Source: Flavobacteriales bacterium (GTDB lineage: Bacteria; Bacteroidota; Bacteroidia; Flavobacteriales_F; PHOS-HE28). Taken from it: a stretch of DNA of 64,000 nt. This document shows, in pieces, positions 18,943-28,378 of the stretch. Under the pieces are notes generated by a model. That model made no database searches and was not told where the DNA came from. It was given only the letters and a program-made list of their open reading frames with translations. The stretch's first letter is position 1, and every line of letters starts with the position of its first letter. Both the position numbers and the translations under genes were made by a program. Location: contig CP065018.1 in assembly GCA_016700415.1 (NCBI GenBank), positions 1,178,001 through 1,242,000 of the forward strand, in the 5' to 3' direction.

Positions 18943-18965
18943 TCACCGGACAGATCTAATGAAAG

Positions 18966-18987
18966 AGGGGCTTCGGCCCCTTTTTTT
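18966..18987 (+). terminator. Rho-independent terminator of the DUF6089 gene
   Basis: AGGGGC TTCG GCCCCT, a 6-bp GC stem with a UUCG-type tetraloop, is followed by seven T residues, 24 bp after the stop codon. Confidence 0.9.
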
Positions 18988-19061
18988 ATTGGGCATTCAC
19001 CTTATACCGCTTCGCGATCACTGGCTTCCGAAATGATCATAGCCAACACTTCCGCCCCCGG

Positions 19062-19232
19062 CGTTACCGGGGCCAGATCAAGCCCGGAATGACGGTTGCT
19101 CTTGGGTCGGGTGCTCGAATAGCCGCGCCCAGCGCGGCCATTCGAGCACCCGACCCTCCCATGGTTGTCACCCCGGCCCCCGAGCCGGGGTCGCGAAAAA
19201 GCTTGGAGAATAATTATCTCGGACGTCAGTGA
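19062..19232. repeat. Dispersed structured repeat, copy A
   Basis: It shares its flanks (AGCCCGGAATGAC, TTGTCACCCCGG, GCCGGGGTCGC, CGGACG-CAGTGA) with the copy at 30582-30748. The centre is a 17-bp perfect stem (19104-19120 with 19140-19156) topped by a second stem GCCGCGC/GCGCGGC. The outer stem sequence is unrelated to that of the other copy although pairing is kept. It fills most of the 303-bp gap before the asparagine synthase gene. Confidence 0.85.
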
Positions 19233-19245
19233 TCGGGCATACGCC

Positions 19246-21132
19246 CTACTCGATCCGGTTGGCGTGCAGCCACTCCTCCAAAACCACCAGCGTCCAGATG
19301 CGGCTCCATGTCACCGCGGGGTCACCTGCGAGAAAGCGCTGCCACAGCCCGCTCACGCCGACGGCGTTGAACTGGGGCCTTAGCGCTAAAGCCTCCATGC
19401 GCGCTTCGCAGAATGATCGCAGTTGGTCACGCATCCATTGGTCCCATGGCAAGGTGAAGCCCATTTTGGGCCGGTGCGTCACTTCGCGGGGCAAGAGGTC
19501 TCCCAATGCGTCCGTGAGCAATTTCTTGGGCGTGTGCGGGTATTTCAGATCGTCCGGCACGCCCAGCACAAAGTCCGTGAGGTCGTGGTCCAGGAACGGC
19601 ACCCGGACCTCCAAGGCATGTGCCATGGACATCTGGTCGGTGTCCCGTAGCAGCACGTCTGGCAGGTAGGTGCTCAGTTCCGCGATGCTGACCCGGCTCA
19701 AAGGTTCAAGCCGGGAACCGCCCATGGTGTTCATTAAGTGGCGCACGTCCGCGGCCACGGCATCCGGGCGAAGCTCAATGGCCAGTAACTTCTTGCGCAG
19801 CTCCATGTCGCTATAGGCCAAACGTGCCAGCGGATACGTGTCTTCAATATTCCATGATGACAGCTTGAGCAATTCGGCCGCCTTCCAACCCGCGGCGCCC
19901 GGCTTCCGGCTCTTCACGGCCATGCCGATCAATGCCCGCAGCGGCCGCGGGACCGCCATGATACCCTTCTTCCGCAACAAGGCCACGGAGCGTTTGAAGA
20001 CCTCATAACCCGCAAAGACCTCATCGCCTCCCAGTCCGCTCAAGGCCATGGTGATGCCGGCCTCCTTGGTCATCTTGCTCACCACCCAGGTATTGGGCCC
20101 GTCCGCGCTGGGGTGGTCCATATCCGCCAAAGCCTGAGGCAGAAATCGCAGCATATCATCCGGCCGCAGGCGGATCTCCGTGTGCTTGGTACCGAACTTC
20201 TTAGCGATGAGCTTCGCAAAGCGTGCCTCACTGAATTCCGCCTCGTCGAACGTGACGGTGAAGGTGTGTACCCGTGCCTGTGTGGCTTGGGCCATGGCCC
20301 CAACGACCGCACTGCTGTCAATGCCACCACTTAGAAAGGCCCCGAAGGGAACATCGGCCACCATGCGCTTCTCCACCGCACGCGAAAACCGGTCACGCAC
20401 TTCCCGGAGCACTTCCCCCGGGGCTAGGTCCAGCGAAGCATCGCTCGTGCTGGCCACCATGTTCCACCATGGCTTGATCGCGGTCCCGGCTTTGGACCAG
20501 CGGAGCGAATGGCCTGGCAATAGCATTTGGACATCCTGCACGATCGTGGCCGGCGCATGCACGGCCCCGTGGCGCAGGTGATCGCACAGCGCGGACTCAT
20601 CGAGTTTTCGGGGCACCAGTTCCGAGGCTAGAAGAGACCTCACTTCACTGGAGAAAAATAGTCTTCCGCCCAATGAGCAGTGATAGAGCGGTTTGATCCC
20701 GAAGCGGTCCCGGGCGATGAACAACTCTTCTTTACGGACATCCCAAACGGCAAATGCGAACATGCCTTCCAGCCGGTTCAGGCTTTCCTCTCCCCACTCC
20801 CTCCATGCGGCCAGCAGTACTTCCGTATCGCTTTTGGTCCTGAACACGTGGCCGACAAGGCTTTCACGCAACTCGCGAAAATTGTAGATCTCCCCGTTGA
20901 AGATGATCACATGCCCGCCATCGTCACTGTGGAAAGGTTGGTGGCTGGCGGGCTCAGGGTCGATGATGCTGAGCCGCCGATGGCCGAGCACTACCTGTGT
21001 GCCCTGCCAAACGCCTTGGGCATCGGGCCCACGGTGGGCCAAGGCATCGGTCATACGACGCACTGCGGCTTCCCCGGATCCCGGGAGCGCCCCGTCAAGA
21101 TCCAATGAAGCGATCCCGGCAATGCCGCACAT
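19246..21132 (-). CDS. asnB: Asparagine synthase (glutamine-hydrolysing) family amidotransferase
   Basis: A 628-residue protein with an N-terminal class II glutamine amidotransferase domain starting directly with the nucleophile (MCGIAGIASL, Cys2). A synthetase domain follows with the ATP-pyrophosphatase loop FLSGGIDSSAVV near residue 267 and GLGGDEVFAGY. It would transfer ammonia from glutamine to an adenylated carboxylate: aspartate, or, as often in polysaccharide loci, a uronic acid or other glycan precursor. It is the last gene of the minus-strand sugar-nucleotide series and starts 9 bp after the upstream epimerase gene, so an amidating role in the glycan pathway is plausible. Confidence 0.92.
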   Translation of the reverse strand: MCGIAGIASLDLDGALPGSGEAAVRRMTDALAHRGPDAQGVWQGTQVVLGHRRLSIIDPEPASHQPFHSDDGGHVIIFNGEIYNFRELRESLVGHVFRTKSDTEVLLAAWREWGEESLNRLEGMFAFAVWDVRKEELFIARDRFGIKPLYHCSLGGRLFFSSEVRSLLASELVPRKLDESALCDHLRHGAVHAPATIVQDVQMLLPGHSLRWSKAGTAIKPWWNMVASTSDASLDLAPGEVLREVRDRFSRAVEKRMVADVPFGAFLSGGIDSSAVVGAMAQATQARVHTFTVTFDEAEFSEARFAKLIAKKFGTKHTEIRLRPDDMLRFLPQALADMDHPSADGPNTWVVSKMTKEAGITMALSGLGGDEVFAGYEVFKRSVALLRKKGIMAVPRPLRALIGMAVKSRKPGAAGWKAAELLKLSSWNIEDTYPLARLAYSDMELRKKLLAIELRPDAVAADVRHLMNTMGGSRLEPLSRVSIAELSTYLPDVLLRDTDQMSMAHALEVRVPFLDHDLTDFVLGVPDDLKYPHTPKKLLTDALGDLLPREVTHRPKMGFTLPWDQWMRDQLRSFCEARMEALALRPQFNAVGVSGLWQRFLAGDPAVTWSRIWTLVVLEEWLHANRIE

Positions 21133-21141
21133 GGTCCGCGC

Positions 21142-22080
21142 TCAGCCCAAGATGAATGAAGTATCCGCCAGCACCCGTTCCAATCCTTGGCGCAACGGTA
21201 ACAGGTCACGGCCAAGCAAGGTGCGCATCCGGGCGATGTCCGGCATCCTGCGGGTCATGTCGCCTTCCTCCAACGGCGGCAAGTGGACGATGCGGGAGGA
21301 GCTACCGGTAAGTTCGATCACCAGTTGGGCAAGGTCCAGAATGGTGGTCTCCAAGTCATTACCGATGTTCGCCACATCATTGATAACCTTGTTGTTCCTA
21401 AAGGCCGCCACGGTGGCATCGATGTTATCGTCGATATAGCAGAAGGTCCGGGTCTGGCCTCCGTCCCCGTAGACGGGGATGTCCTCCCCCTTCAAGGCCG
21501 CGCGAATGAACTTACTGACGACGAAGTCCTTGCTTTGCTTGGGCCCGAAGGTGTTGAAGAAACGGAAGGTGGTGTATTCCAGGCCGAATTCCTTGTAATA
21601 GCTGCGCAGGAACGCCTCCCCGATATTCTTCACGATAGCGTAGGGCAGCTTGCTGTTCAGCGGGGTGGTGTGCTCATTTTGCGGAAACTCCACGGGCTCG
21701 CCGTACACCTCGCTGCTGCTGCTGAAGAACACGCGCTTCACGCCGGTGTTCTTGCACAGGTCCAGCACGTTCCGTATGCCATCGATGTCGTGGAGCACGC
21801 TCACGGGATTGTCCGTGGTGCGCTTCACCCCCACCACGGCGGCGTAGTGGAAAACATAGTCGAACCGATAGGCATAGAACACACCGCTGATATCCTCGAA
21901 ACGGTTGGCGTCGCACTTGATGAAATGGATGCCGGGATGCTTTGGCAGTTCCAATTTGTTGAGGTCACCGGTGGAAAGGTTGTCCACGGCGACGACATCC
22001 GTATCCGGCAGGCCTGCAAGGCGTATGGCCAGCGCGCTGGGAATAAAGCCGGCACCGCCGGTCACTAGGATTCTTGGCAT
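21142..22080 (-). CDS. NAD-dependent sugar epimerase/dehydratase
   Basis: The 312-residue extended-SDR protein has a Rossmann start (ILVTGGAGFIPSAL), the active-site Ser in SSSSEVYGEP, the YxxxK pair in PYAIVKNIGEAF, and RFFNTFGPKQSKDFV. It resembles UDP-glucose 4-epimerase, dTDP-glucose 4,6-dehydratase and UDP-glucuronate decarboxylase relatives; the exact reaction cannot be read. The third glycine of the usual GxxGxxG dinucleotide motif is a proline here (codon CCC), which is unusual. It lies between the O-antigen ligase-like gene and the asparagine synthase. Confidence 0.88.
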   Translation of the reverse strand: MPRILVTGGAGFIPSALAIRLAGLPDTDVVAVDNLSTGDLNKLELPKHPGIHFIKCDANRFEDISGVFYAYRFDYVFHYAAVVGVKRTTDNPVSVLHDIDGIRNVLDLCKNTGVKRVFFSSSSEVYGEPVEFPQNEHTTPLNSKLPYAIVKNIGEAFLRSYYKEFGLEYTTFRFFNTFGPKQSKDFVVSKFIRAALKGEDIPVYGDGGQTRTFCYIDDNIDATVAAFRNNKVINDVANIGNDLETTILDLAQLVIELTGSSSRIVHLPPLEEGDMTRRMPDIARMRTLLGRDLLPLRQGLERVLADTSFILG

Positions 22081-22111
22081 TGGGAATGAATTTGGCGCGT
22101 GAAGCTAACGG

Positions 22112-23485
22112 TTAGCGTGCAGGCAGGACCAAAGGCTCCATGGCCGGGTCGACCTCCTCCTGTAGCGGCACAGGTTGGTCCCCTTGGTCAGCGGAGATCA
22201 TGATCTCGTCCTCGGAGACGATCGTGAGGATGATCAGCAACATGGTGGTATAGGGGCTGAGCGACCCGGCGAGCCAGCTTTCATAAAGGATGGAGAAGAG
22301 CACGGAGAACATGATCGCCATGGAGATGGGGGTGTTCTTGCTGGCCTTGATGAAGATCAGCACGAAGCTCCGCAAGAAGAGGATCAACCCCACGATGCCG
22401 GTATTGAGCCAGAATGCCAGATACGTGTTATGCACACCGCCCTGATGCCCCAGGCTTTCCAAGTAGGCGCGCGCCTCCTTCATCACCCAAGCCTCATTGT
22501 CAAAGCCGCCCCCGAACAAGAAGAAGCCCTGGGTATTGAGCTCCTGCCATGCGAAATTCCATGCGAAATACCTCCCCGAACCGTCCGCCAGGGAATCCAC
22601 GCGCAAGTAGTCCTGCAGGCCCATGGCGGTGATGATGGCGGGAAGGTTGCTCGATACCAGCTCACCAATACCAACAAAAGCAACAAAGGAGATGATGCCC
22701 AGAAAGGTGGAGATCCGGAAGAATTGAATGAAGAGCACGAACATCAACGTGGACATCAGAGAGGTACGCGCGCCGCAAGTGATGACGTAATAGATCAACA
22801 GCGCATAAATGAAGAACTTGGCCGGGGTGGAGAAAAGGTCCTTCCGCAAGTGATTGATGACCGTGAAAAGGACAAAGGCCAAGTAGGTGAAAATGGCCAG
22901 ACCGTTAGGGTTGCCGAAATACCCACGGAACCGGTCCGCGATATAGGCCCACTTCACCGGCCCGAGGTACGGAAGTAAATGCTGCGTAAGGAGAACAAGG
23001 ACGATGAACCAGATCAGATTCCGGAAAAAATCCCAACCGTGCCGCCTGTAGTTGAACAGCACATAATTCGGGACGACCAGAAATATCAACGCGTAGGAAA
23101 TTGTTTTTTCAACGGCAACAACGGGTACGGAGGAATTGAGCACCGGGAAGAAGGCGTAAATGAAAAACGGCAGGAACACCCCGAACACCTTTGCCACCGG
23201 GCGCATCCGGGCCTGATCCAGAATGATAATGAGAGCCATTGCCAGGATATAGGTGTACTTGGCCGTTTTCATCACGGCCATCTCCCGGATGTCGATGTTC
23301 ATGTCGGAAAATATCAGGCATATGAGAAATCCTAACATGATGTCCTGCCACATATCGCTCCGGCGCATGAGGAATACACTGATGGGCAGGACCGCGTATA
23401 GCAGGAGCCCGGCATATGCCGCCACGATCACCCAGATGAAGATGAAGATCAATAACGGGTAATGTTCTCGGAGGAACTGCTTCAT
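22112..23485 (-). CDS. O-antigen ligase / polymerase-like membrane protein
   Basis: The ATG at 23485 gives a 457-residue protein with about ten to twelve hydrophobic helices. One large periplasmic loop (from about residue 270) contains FFLFGGGFDNEAW, and after it comes the Wzy_C-type motif GGVHNTYLAFWLNTGIVGLILF-like (residues about 350-372). This fits the O-antigen ligase (WaaL) / polymerase (Wzy) superfamily, which joins lipid-linked glycans to an acceptor or polymerises repeat units at the periplasmic face. Which of the two it does is not clear. It is followed 31 bp later by the epimerase gene in the same direction. Confidence 0.85.
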   Translation of the reverse strand: MKQFLREHYPLLIFIFIWVIVAAYAGLLLYAVLPISVFLMRRSDMWQDIMLGFLICLIFSDMNIDIREMAVMKTAKYTYILAMALIIILDQARMRPVAKVFGVFLPFFIYAFFPVLNSSVPVVAVEKTISYALIFLVVPNYVLFNYRRHGWDFFRNLIWFIVLVLLTQHLLPYLGPVKWAYIADRFRGYFGNPNGLAIFTYLAFVLFTVINHLRKDLFSTPAKFFIYALLIYYVITCGARTSLMSTLMFVLFIQFFRISTFLGIISFVAFVGIGELVSSNLPAIITAMGLQDYLRVDSLADGSGRYFAWNFAWQELNTQGFFLFGGGFDNEAWVMKEARAYLESLGHQGGVHNTYLAFWLNTGIVGLILFLRSFVLIFIKASKNTPISMAIMFSVLFSILYESWLAGSLSPYTTMLLIILTIVSEDEIMISADQGDQPVPLQEEVDPAMEPLVLPAR

Positions 23486-23652
23486 GGCCAAACGGAAGGG
23501 CTGTTCAGCCTGGGGGGCGGTAAATGTAACCGGTGGCCCATGTAGCAGGCCCCGCGAGCAGGGCATTCAGCGGTCGGGGCCCCGCCCATTGAACAACCCG
23601 GAACATCAAGTCTGACCGCAATGGTGATGACCGCTGCCTATCGCAGTCCTGC

Positions 23653-24690
23653 TTAGCGGCCACCCAACGCCTTGTCATACAACTTGATCAGGGCCGCATT
23701 CCGCACTTCCAAGGTGAAGCGCTCCGCAATGATGGCACCGTTGGCATTCCCCATCCTCCCGCGCAGCGCCGGATCATCCATCAACTGCAAGATGCGCGCG
23801 CCGGTCTCCTCCGCGATGTCATCGCTGTTCCTTCCGGTCACGGGCAGCACCCAACCGTTCACACCGTCCCGTGCCACTTCCGGTATGGCCCCGGCGTCCG
23901 AACAGATCACCGGCAGACCGGTGCCCATGGCCTCCAGCACTGTATTGTTGAACGGGTCCAGGAACGTGGTACTGACGAAAAGGTCCGCGGAGCGCATTTG
24001 GTCGATAAGCTGATCGTGGGGGAGCTTCGCGTGCAGGGTGATCCGGGGATCTTCAGCTATGGTGCGTTCGGCCCATGCGATCAACTCCTGCTCGGGGAAG
24101 ACGCCCCAATCGACCTCCAGGGTGCTGATGATGACGAGCCGTGCTTCCGGCCTTCCCAAGCTCTTAAACGCTTTCAACAACTCCACGCCGCCTTTCCTGT
24201 AAAAGCCATTGCCCGCAAAAACAATGGTGAAAAAACGTTCATCGCGCGGCTTGGGGGCGTACTGCTCCACTGCTCGGTAGACCACGGACATCTTGCCGAT
24301 GTCCACGCCCGCCGCGAGCAAGTGCTCCTTATTGCGGCGCATGGCGTTCCGGCTTGTGAAGATCATGGCCTTGCAATCGTTCCCCTCCAGCCGCCGCAGC
24401 GCCCATTTGTACAAGGGGTTCCGCGGGCTCATGGTCTCATACCGCGGCATGTAATCCTCCACTTCGATCACCCAGGGCCTGGGGTTCGCGACCACGCCAT
24501 TGTACGTGTGAAGCAGATCAGCGCGGGAAAAGGGCATGAAGAACTTGGTGTTTGCCAGAAATTCCGCTTTGACCCCCATCATGTGCCAGGGAATATCAAG
24601 CTTCCGCTCATAGCGATAGCCAGCAGGCGGGTTGGAGAAGCAGTAATGCTGCCAGTACCGTGTCTTATGGCTGATCCCGATGGTACGCAT
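23653..24690 (-). CDS. Glycosyltransferase, GT4-like
   Basis: The 345-residue protein has a weakly conserved N-terminal half and a C-terminal GT-B nucleotide-sugar domain. Recognisable elements are FTIVFAGNGFYRKGGVELL, and FVSTTFLDPFNNTVLEAMGTGLPVI followed by CSDAGAIPEVARDGVNGWVL, the E-x7-E-type donor-binding region of GT4 enzymes. The donor and acceptor sugars are unknown. It starts 13 bp after the stop of the upstream epimerase gene, suggesting one operon. Confidence 0.88.
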   Translation of the reverse strand: MRTIGISHKTRYWQHYCFSNPPAGYRYERKLDIPWHMMGVKAEFLANTKFFMPFSRADLLHTYNGVVANPRPWVIEVEDYMPRYETMSPRNPLYKWALRRLEGNDCKAMIFTSRNAMRRNKEHLLAAGVDIGKMSVVYRAVEQYAPKPRDERFFTIVFAGNGFYRKGGVELLKAFKSLGRPEARLVIISTLEVDWGVFPEQELIAWAERTIAEDPRITLHAKLPHDQLIDQMRSADLFVSTTFLDPFNNTVLEAMGTGLPVICSDAGAIPEVARDGVNGWVLPVTGRNSDDIAEETGARILQLMDDPALRGRMGNANGAIIAERFTLEVRNAALIKLYDKALGGR

Positions 24691-24703
24691 GAATGCCTCC
24701 GAT

Positions 24704-25714
24704 CTACGGTTTGTTCACGGTGCTGCGGGCAGCCGCCATTTCATCGTACCACCGGTGGAAATGCCTGAGGCCTTGTGTGATACCGGTGACGGGCACATAG
24801 CCGAGGTGCTCCTTGGCCTTTTCCACGCTTGCAAAGGTCTGTGGCACATCGCCGGGCTGTTCGGGCCGGACCTCGATAATGGCTTTCCGTCCGGCCTCCT
24901 TCTCGATCGCGGCGATCAAGTCGCGCAGGGGAACGGTGGCCGAATTGCCCAGGTTGAAGATCTCGAACGCGCCCCTACCGTCCTCCGTCCGGAGGGACCT
25001 GTCCATGGCACCGCGCACCCCGCTGATGATATCGTCCACGAAAGTGTAGTCCCTACGTGTGGAGCCATCCCCGAACTGCTGGATGGGCGTGCCTTCGATC
25101 ACCTTCTTGAAGAACGCATGGATGGCGAGGTCGGGGCGTTGGCGCGGCCCGTAAACGGTGAAAAACCGCAGCGCCGTGGTATTCAGCCCATGAAGATGGG
25201 CGTACATCCGCGTGTACTGCTCCGCGGCCAATTTCGTGGCGGCGTACGGACTGATCGGTGCCAGACCGGTCAAGGATTCCTTCCAGGGGACATGGGGATC
25301 TTCCCCATAAACACTGCTGCTGCTGGCGAGCACGAAATGGGCCACCTTGTTGGAACGCGCCTTCTCGAGCAGTTTCAACGTTCCGGTGACGTTGACACGA
25401 TGATAGGCCAGTGGATCGGCGATACTGGGGCGGACCCCGGCCAAGGCCGCCAGATGCACCACGGTCGTATCCGCACCGGAGGCCATTGCGAATGCCTTGT
25501 CCAACGTCTCCTCATCCACGATATCCCCCTCCAGAAGCGTGTAGGACGGGTGGGAGCGGTGAGCAAGTACGTTGGCCTCCTTGACGGCACGCGGGTAGAA
25601 GGGATGAAAATTGTCCACCACGGTCACCTTCCAGCCTCCTTCATCCAGCAGTCTGTCCACCAGATGGCTGCCGATAAAACCGGCCCCCCCGGTGATGATC
25701 GCGTGTTTTGACAT
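24704..25714 (-). CDS. NAD-dependent epimerase, UDP-glucuronate 4-epimerase/GalE-like
   Basis: The 336-residue extended SDR has a canonical GGAGFIGSHLVDRLL motif and VVDNFHPFYP, which resembles the NFNxYYxxxLK region of UDP-glucuronate 4-epimerases. It also has ASSSSVYGEDPHVPW, the catalytic YAATK (SPYAATKLAAEQ), and RFFTVYGPRQRPDLAIH. Conversion of UDP-GlcA to UDP-GalA or a similar C4 epimerisation is the best reading. It heads a minus-strand pair with the GT4-like gene and is divergent from the tandem plus-strand glycosyltransferases. Confidence 0.88.
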   Translation of the reverse strand: MSKHAIITGGAGFIGSHLVDRLLDEGGWKVTVVDNFHPFYPRAVKEANVLAHRSHPSYTLLEGDIVDEETLDKAFAMASGADTTVVHLAALAGVRPSIADPLAYHRVNVTGTLKLLEKARSNKVAHFVLASSSSVYGEDPHVPWKESLTGLAPISPYAATKLAAEQYTRMYAHLHGLNTTALRFFTVYGPRQRPDLAIHAFFKKVIEGTPIQQFGDGSTRRDYTFVDDIISGVRGAMDRSLRTEDGRGAFEIFNLGNSATVPLRDLIAAIEKEAGRKAIIEVRPEQPGDVPQTFASVEKAKEHLGYVPVTGITQGLRHFHRWYDEMAAARSTVNKP

Positions 25715-25792
25715 CTCTCTTTATACGGGCCGCCAAGCTAACCAAAACATGTAGTGCATACTTCCTCTACACTCATCTACCTTCGCGAACAA

Positions 25793-27070
25793 ATGCGCCC
25801 CGGAGAGCCGATCCTGATCATCTGCCATTCGTTTCCTCCGAATTCCGGGATCGGGGGACGCAGGTGGGCAAAATTTGCCAAGGAGCTGGCGCACAGGGGT
25901 TATACGGTGCATGTGATCCGCAATTCCACAACGGCCAGGGTTCGGACCTCGCTGTGGACGAATGACGTCAAGAACCCCAATATTATCGCCCATCCGCTGC
26001 CCGACCGCTATCCCGGCGCAATGACCCGGTGGCCGGCCACAACGTTGTGGGATAAGTTGGGCTATGGGTTGTGGAAGCGCATACTGCCCCTCTGTACCAA
26101 AGGCAACTGGTATGACCGGGGGCTGTTCTGGAGGAAGCCCTTGCTGGACGTCGCCGGCGAGCTCATCAGCGAGCACGGCATCCGCAATGTGATCGTCACC
26201 GGTGCCCCGTTCAGCCTGATGGCCTACGCCACGGAACTGAAGGAACGTTTCCCGGGCATCCATCTGGTCTCCGATTTCCGCGACATGTGGACGTGGGGCA
26301 ACTACTACGGCTATCAGACCATCGGGGCCAAGCGCCTGCGACATGAGCAGCACTTGGAAGCCTTGGTGGCCAGGGTCAGTGATAGGCTCATTTCACCGCA
26401 TCCCGCCGTCATCGATCATTTGCGGCAAGCACATGGGGTTCCAGCGGAACGCCTAGGCGTACTGGCCCATGCCATCGACCCAGAGGATCTGGAGAGGCCC
26501 GCGACAAAGGTCCGGGACGGTCAGTTCAAAATGATCTATGCGGGCAGCATGTACGGCACAAAAGAGGCCCAGCACTATTTCGCGCTGCTGCTCGAAGCCT
26601 TTGCGTCACTGAAGGAGGCCAAGCCGGAACGGTTCGCCAAATGCCGGTTCGATCTGTACATCACCGACCATGGAACCCAGGCCTTGGAGCAACAGGTGAA
26701 GGATAAAGGACTGGAGGGGACGGTGCGCTTCCATGCACCCTTGCCTCCCAAGGAGATCATGAAGCGGATTGCGGCCTCCGATATCGAGATGGCCTTCCTG
26801 CCCCGGGACAAGAAGAACACGATGGTCACGAAATTCGCGGAGATCTTTTACTTGGGCTGCCCCATTCTTCATATCGGGGACCCGGGCTTGGTGAGCAGGA
26901 CGATCACGGACCGGCGGATGGGGGATTCGCTACGCCTCGATGAATTGGTGAGCGAATTACCGAAGATCATCAGTGGGGAACGCGCGATCGAGATCGACCT
27001 GAACGCGGACCACGGTGGGAACTTGCTGGCGAACCTCACCGACCAGTTGGTGGAAGAGGTGCTGGTATAA
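25793..27070 (+). CDS. Glycosyltransferase, GT4-like (tandem paralogue 1)
   Basis: From the ATG at 25793 the protein has 425 residues. An N-terminal GT-B domain carries the glycine-rich FPPNSGIGGRRWAKFAKELA loop; the linker contains NVIVTGAPFSLMAYATELK; the C-terminal domain contains QFKMIYAGSMYG and FHAPLPPKEIMKRIAASDIE. It is very similar in length and sequence to the next gene, so the pair arose by tandem duplication. Donor specificity is unknown. It is one of only two plus-strand genes inside the minus-strand sugar block. Confidence 0.87.
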   Translation: MRPGEPILIICHSFPPNSGIGGRRWAKFAKELAHRGYTVHVIRNSTTARVRTSLWTNDVKNPNIIAHPLPDRYPGAMTRWPATTLWDKLGYGLWKRILPLCTKGNWYDRGLFWRKPLLDVAGELISEHGIRNVIVTGAPFSLMAYATELKERFPGIHLVSDFRDMWTWGNYYGYQTIGAKRLRHEQHLEALVARVSDRLISPHPAVIDHLRQAHGVPAERLGVLAHAIDPEDLERPATKVRDGQFKMIYAGSMYGTKEAQHYFALLLEAFASLKEAKPERFAKCRFDLYITDHGTQALEQQVKDKGLEGTVRFHAPLPPKEIMKRIAASDIEMAFLPRDKKNTMVTKFAEIFYLGCPILHIGDPGLVSRTITDRRMGDSLRLDELVSELPKIISGERAIEIDLNADHGGNLLANLTDQLVEEVLV

Positions 27071-27100
27071 GTAGATCTTCGCCGAACCTTGAGCCGCACC

Positions 27101-28378
27101 ATGTCGCAATACGGACCGATACTGCTGATCTGCCATGGCTTTCCCCCTGTGCGGGGGATCGGTGGCCGACGCTGGGCCAAATTCGCCAAAGAGCTTGCAC
27201 GGCGCGGGTACACGGTGCACGTGATCCGCAGTGCGGGCAGCAAAGGCCGCATGGATTCGCTTTGGAGCGAGGATACCCGGCACGAGGGGATCGTCCACCA
27301 TCCGTTGCCCCACGCCTACCCCGCCGTAATGACCAAGCGACCGCTCACTTCCGTAGTGGAAAAAGTGATGTACCGGGTCTGGTCGAACCTACTTCCTTTC
27401 CTGGTGCGGGGCAACATCTACGACCCCGGCGTATTCTGGAGACGTCGGCTCTTGGCGGAAAGCCGTCGGTTGATACGCGGACACGACATCCGTACCGTGA
27501 TCGTCACCGGCGCGCCTTTCAGCCTGATGGCCTTCGCTGCGGAACTGAAAACGCCGTTCCCGGAACTGCACCTGGTGGCTGACTTCAGGGACCCGTGGAC
27601 TTGGGGGACCGACTATGGCTTCGGTACGCTGGCCCCCGAGCGAATGCGTCATGAGCAGGACCGGGAAGCCATGGTGGCCAGAACTTTTGACAAGCTCATC
27701 GCGTCCACCTCCTCCATCACGGAGCACCTTCGTTCAACGTATGGTGGTGCCCCTGAACAGTATGCGACCATCCCCCACGCCGTGGACCCTGACGACCTTC
27801 ATGTGGCACCATCACCTGTGGATGACGGGATGTTCAAGATGATCTATGCGGGCAGCCTCTACAGCAGCATGGAGGCGGAACGCTATCTCCAAGCCCTGAT
27901 GGAAGCCTTCAAAGCGCTGCGGGAAAAGCACCCGGCCGTTTTCGCTAAATGCCGGTTCGATCTGTTCATCACCGGGGATGGGACCAGGCCGTATGAGCAA
28001 CTGGCCAAAGACCATGGCTTGGAAAAGCAGATCCACTTCCACAGCCCTTTACCTCCGAAGGAGATCCTGGAACGCATCGCGGGATCTGATCTCGTGCTCG
28101 CTTTTCTTCCCGGGAACAAGAAAGACATCATGGTGACAAAGTTCAATGAGATCTTCCATCTGCGGCGGCCCATCCTGCACATCGGCGAGCCCGGCGTGGT
28201 CAGCCGCACCATCGTGGGGCGCAAGCTCGGCGATTCACTGCGCGTGGAGGAACTCGTGACCGAGCTGCCGCGCATCATCAGCGGTGAACGCACGATCGAG
28301 ATCGATCGGAACGCCGATCATAGCGAACACCTGCTGGCCACGATCACGGACAAGCTGATCAGCGAGGTGTTAGCCTGA
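27101..28378 (+). CDS. Glycosyltransferase, GT4-like (tandem paralogue 2)
   Basis: The ATG at 27101 gives 425 residues, the same length as paralogue 1; a TTG further upstream is less likely. Shared segments include GIGGRRWAKFAKELA, TVIVTGAPFSLMAFAAELK, MFKMIYAGSLY, FHSPLPPKEILERIAGSD and MVTKFNEIFHLRRPILHIGE. Both have an N-terminal acceptor domain and a C-terminal nucleotide-sugar domain. The 3' end overlaps the convergent gene on the other strand by 20 bp. Confidence 0.87.
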   Translation: MSQYGPILLICHGFPPVRGIGGRRWAKFAKELARRGYTVHVIRSAGSKGRMDSLWSEDTRHEGIVHHPLPHAYPAVMTKRPLTSVVEKVMYRVWSNLLPFLVRGNIYDPGVFWRRRLLAESRRLIRGHDIRTVIVTGAPFSLMAFAAELKTPFPELHLVADFRDPWTWGTDYGFGTLAPERMRHEQDREAMVARTFDKLIASTSSITEHLRSTYGGAPEQYATIPHAVDPDDLHVAPSPVDDGMFKMIYAGSLYSSMEAERYLQALMEAFKALREKHPAVFAKCRFDLFITGDGTRPYEQLAKDHGLEKQIHFHSPLPPKEILERIAGSDLVLAFLPGNKKDIMVTKFNEIFHLRRPILHIGEPGVVSRTIVGRKLGDSLRVEELVTELPRIISGERTIEIDRNADHSEHLLATITDKLISEVLA

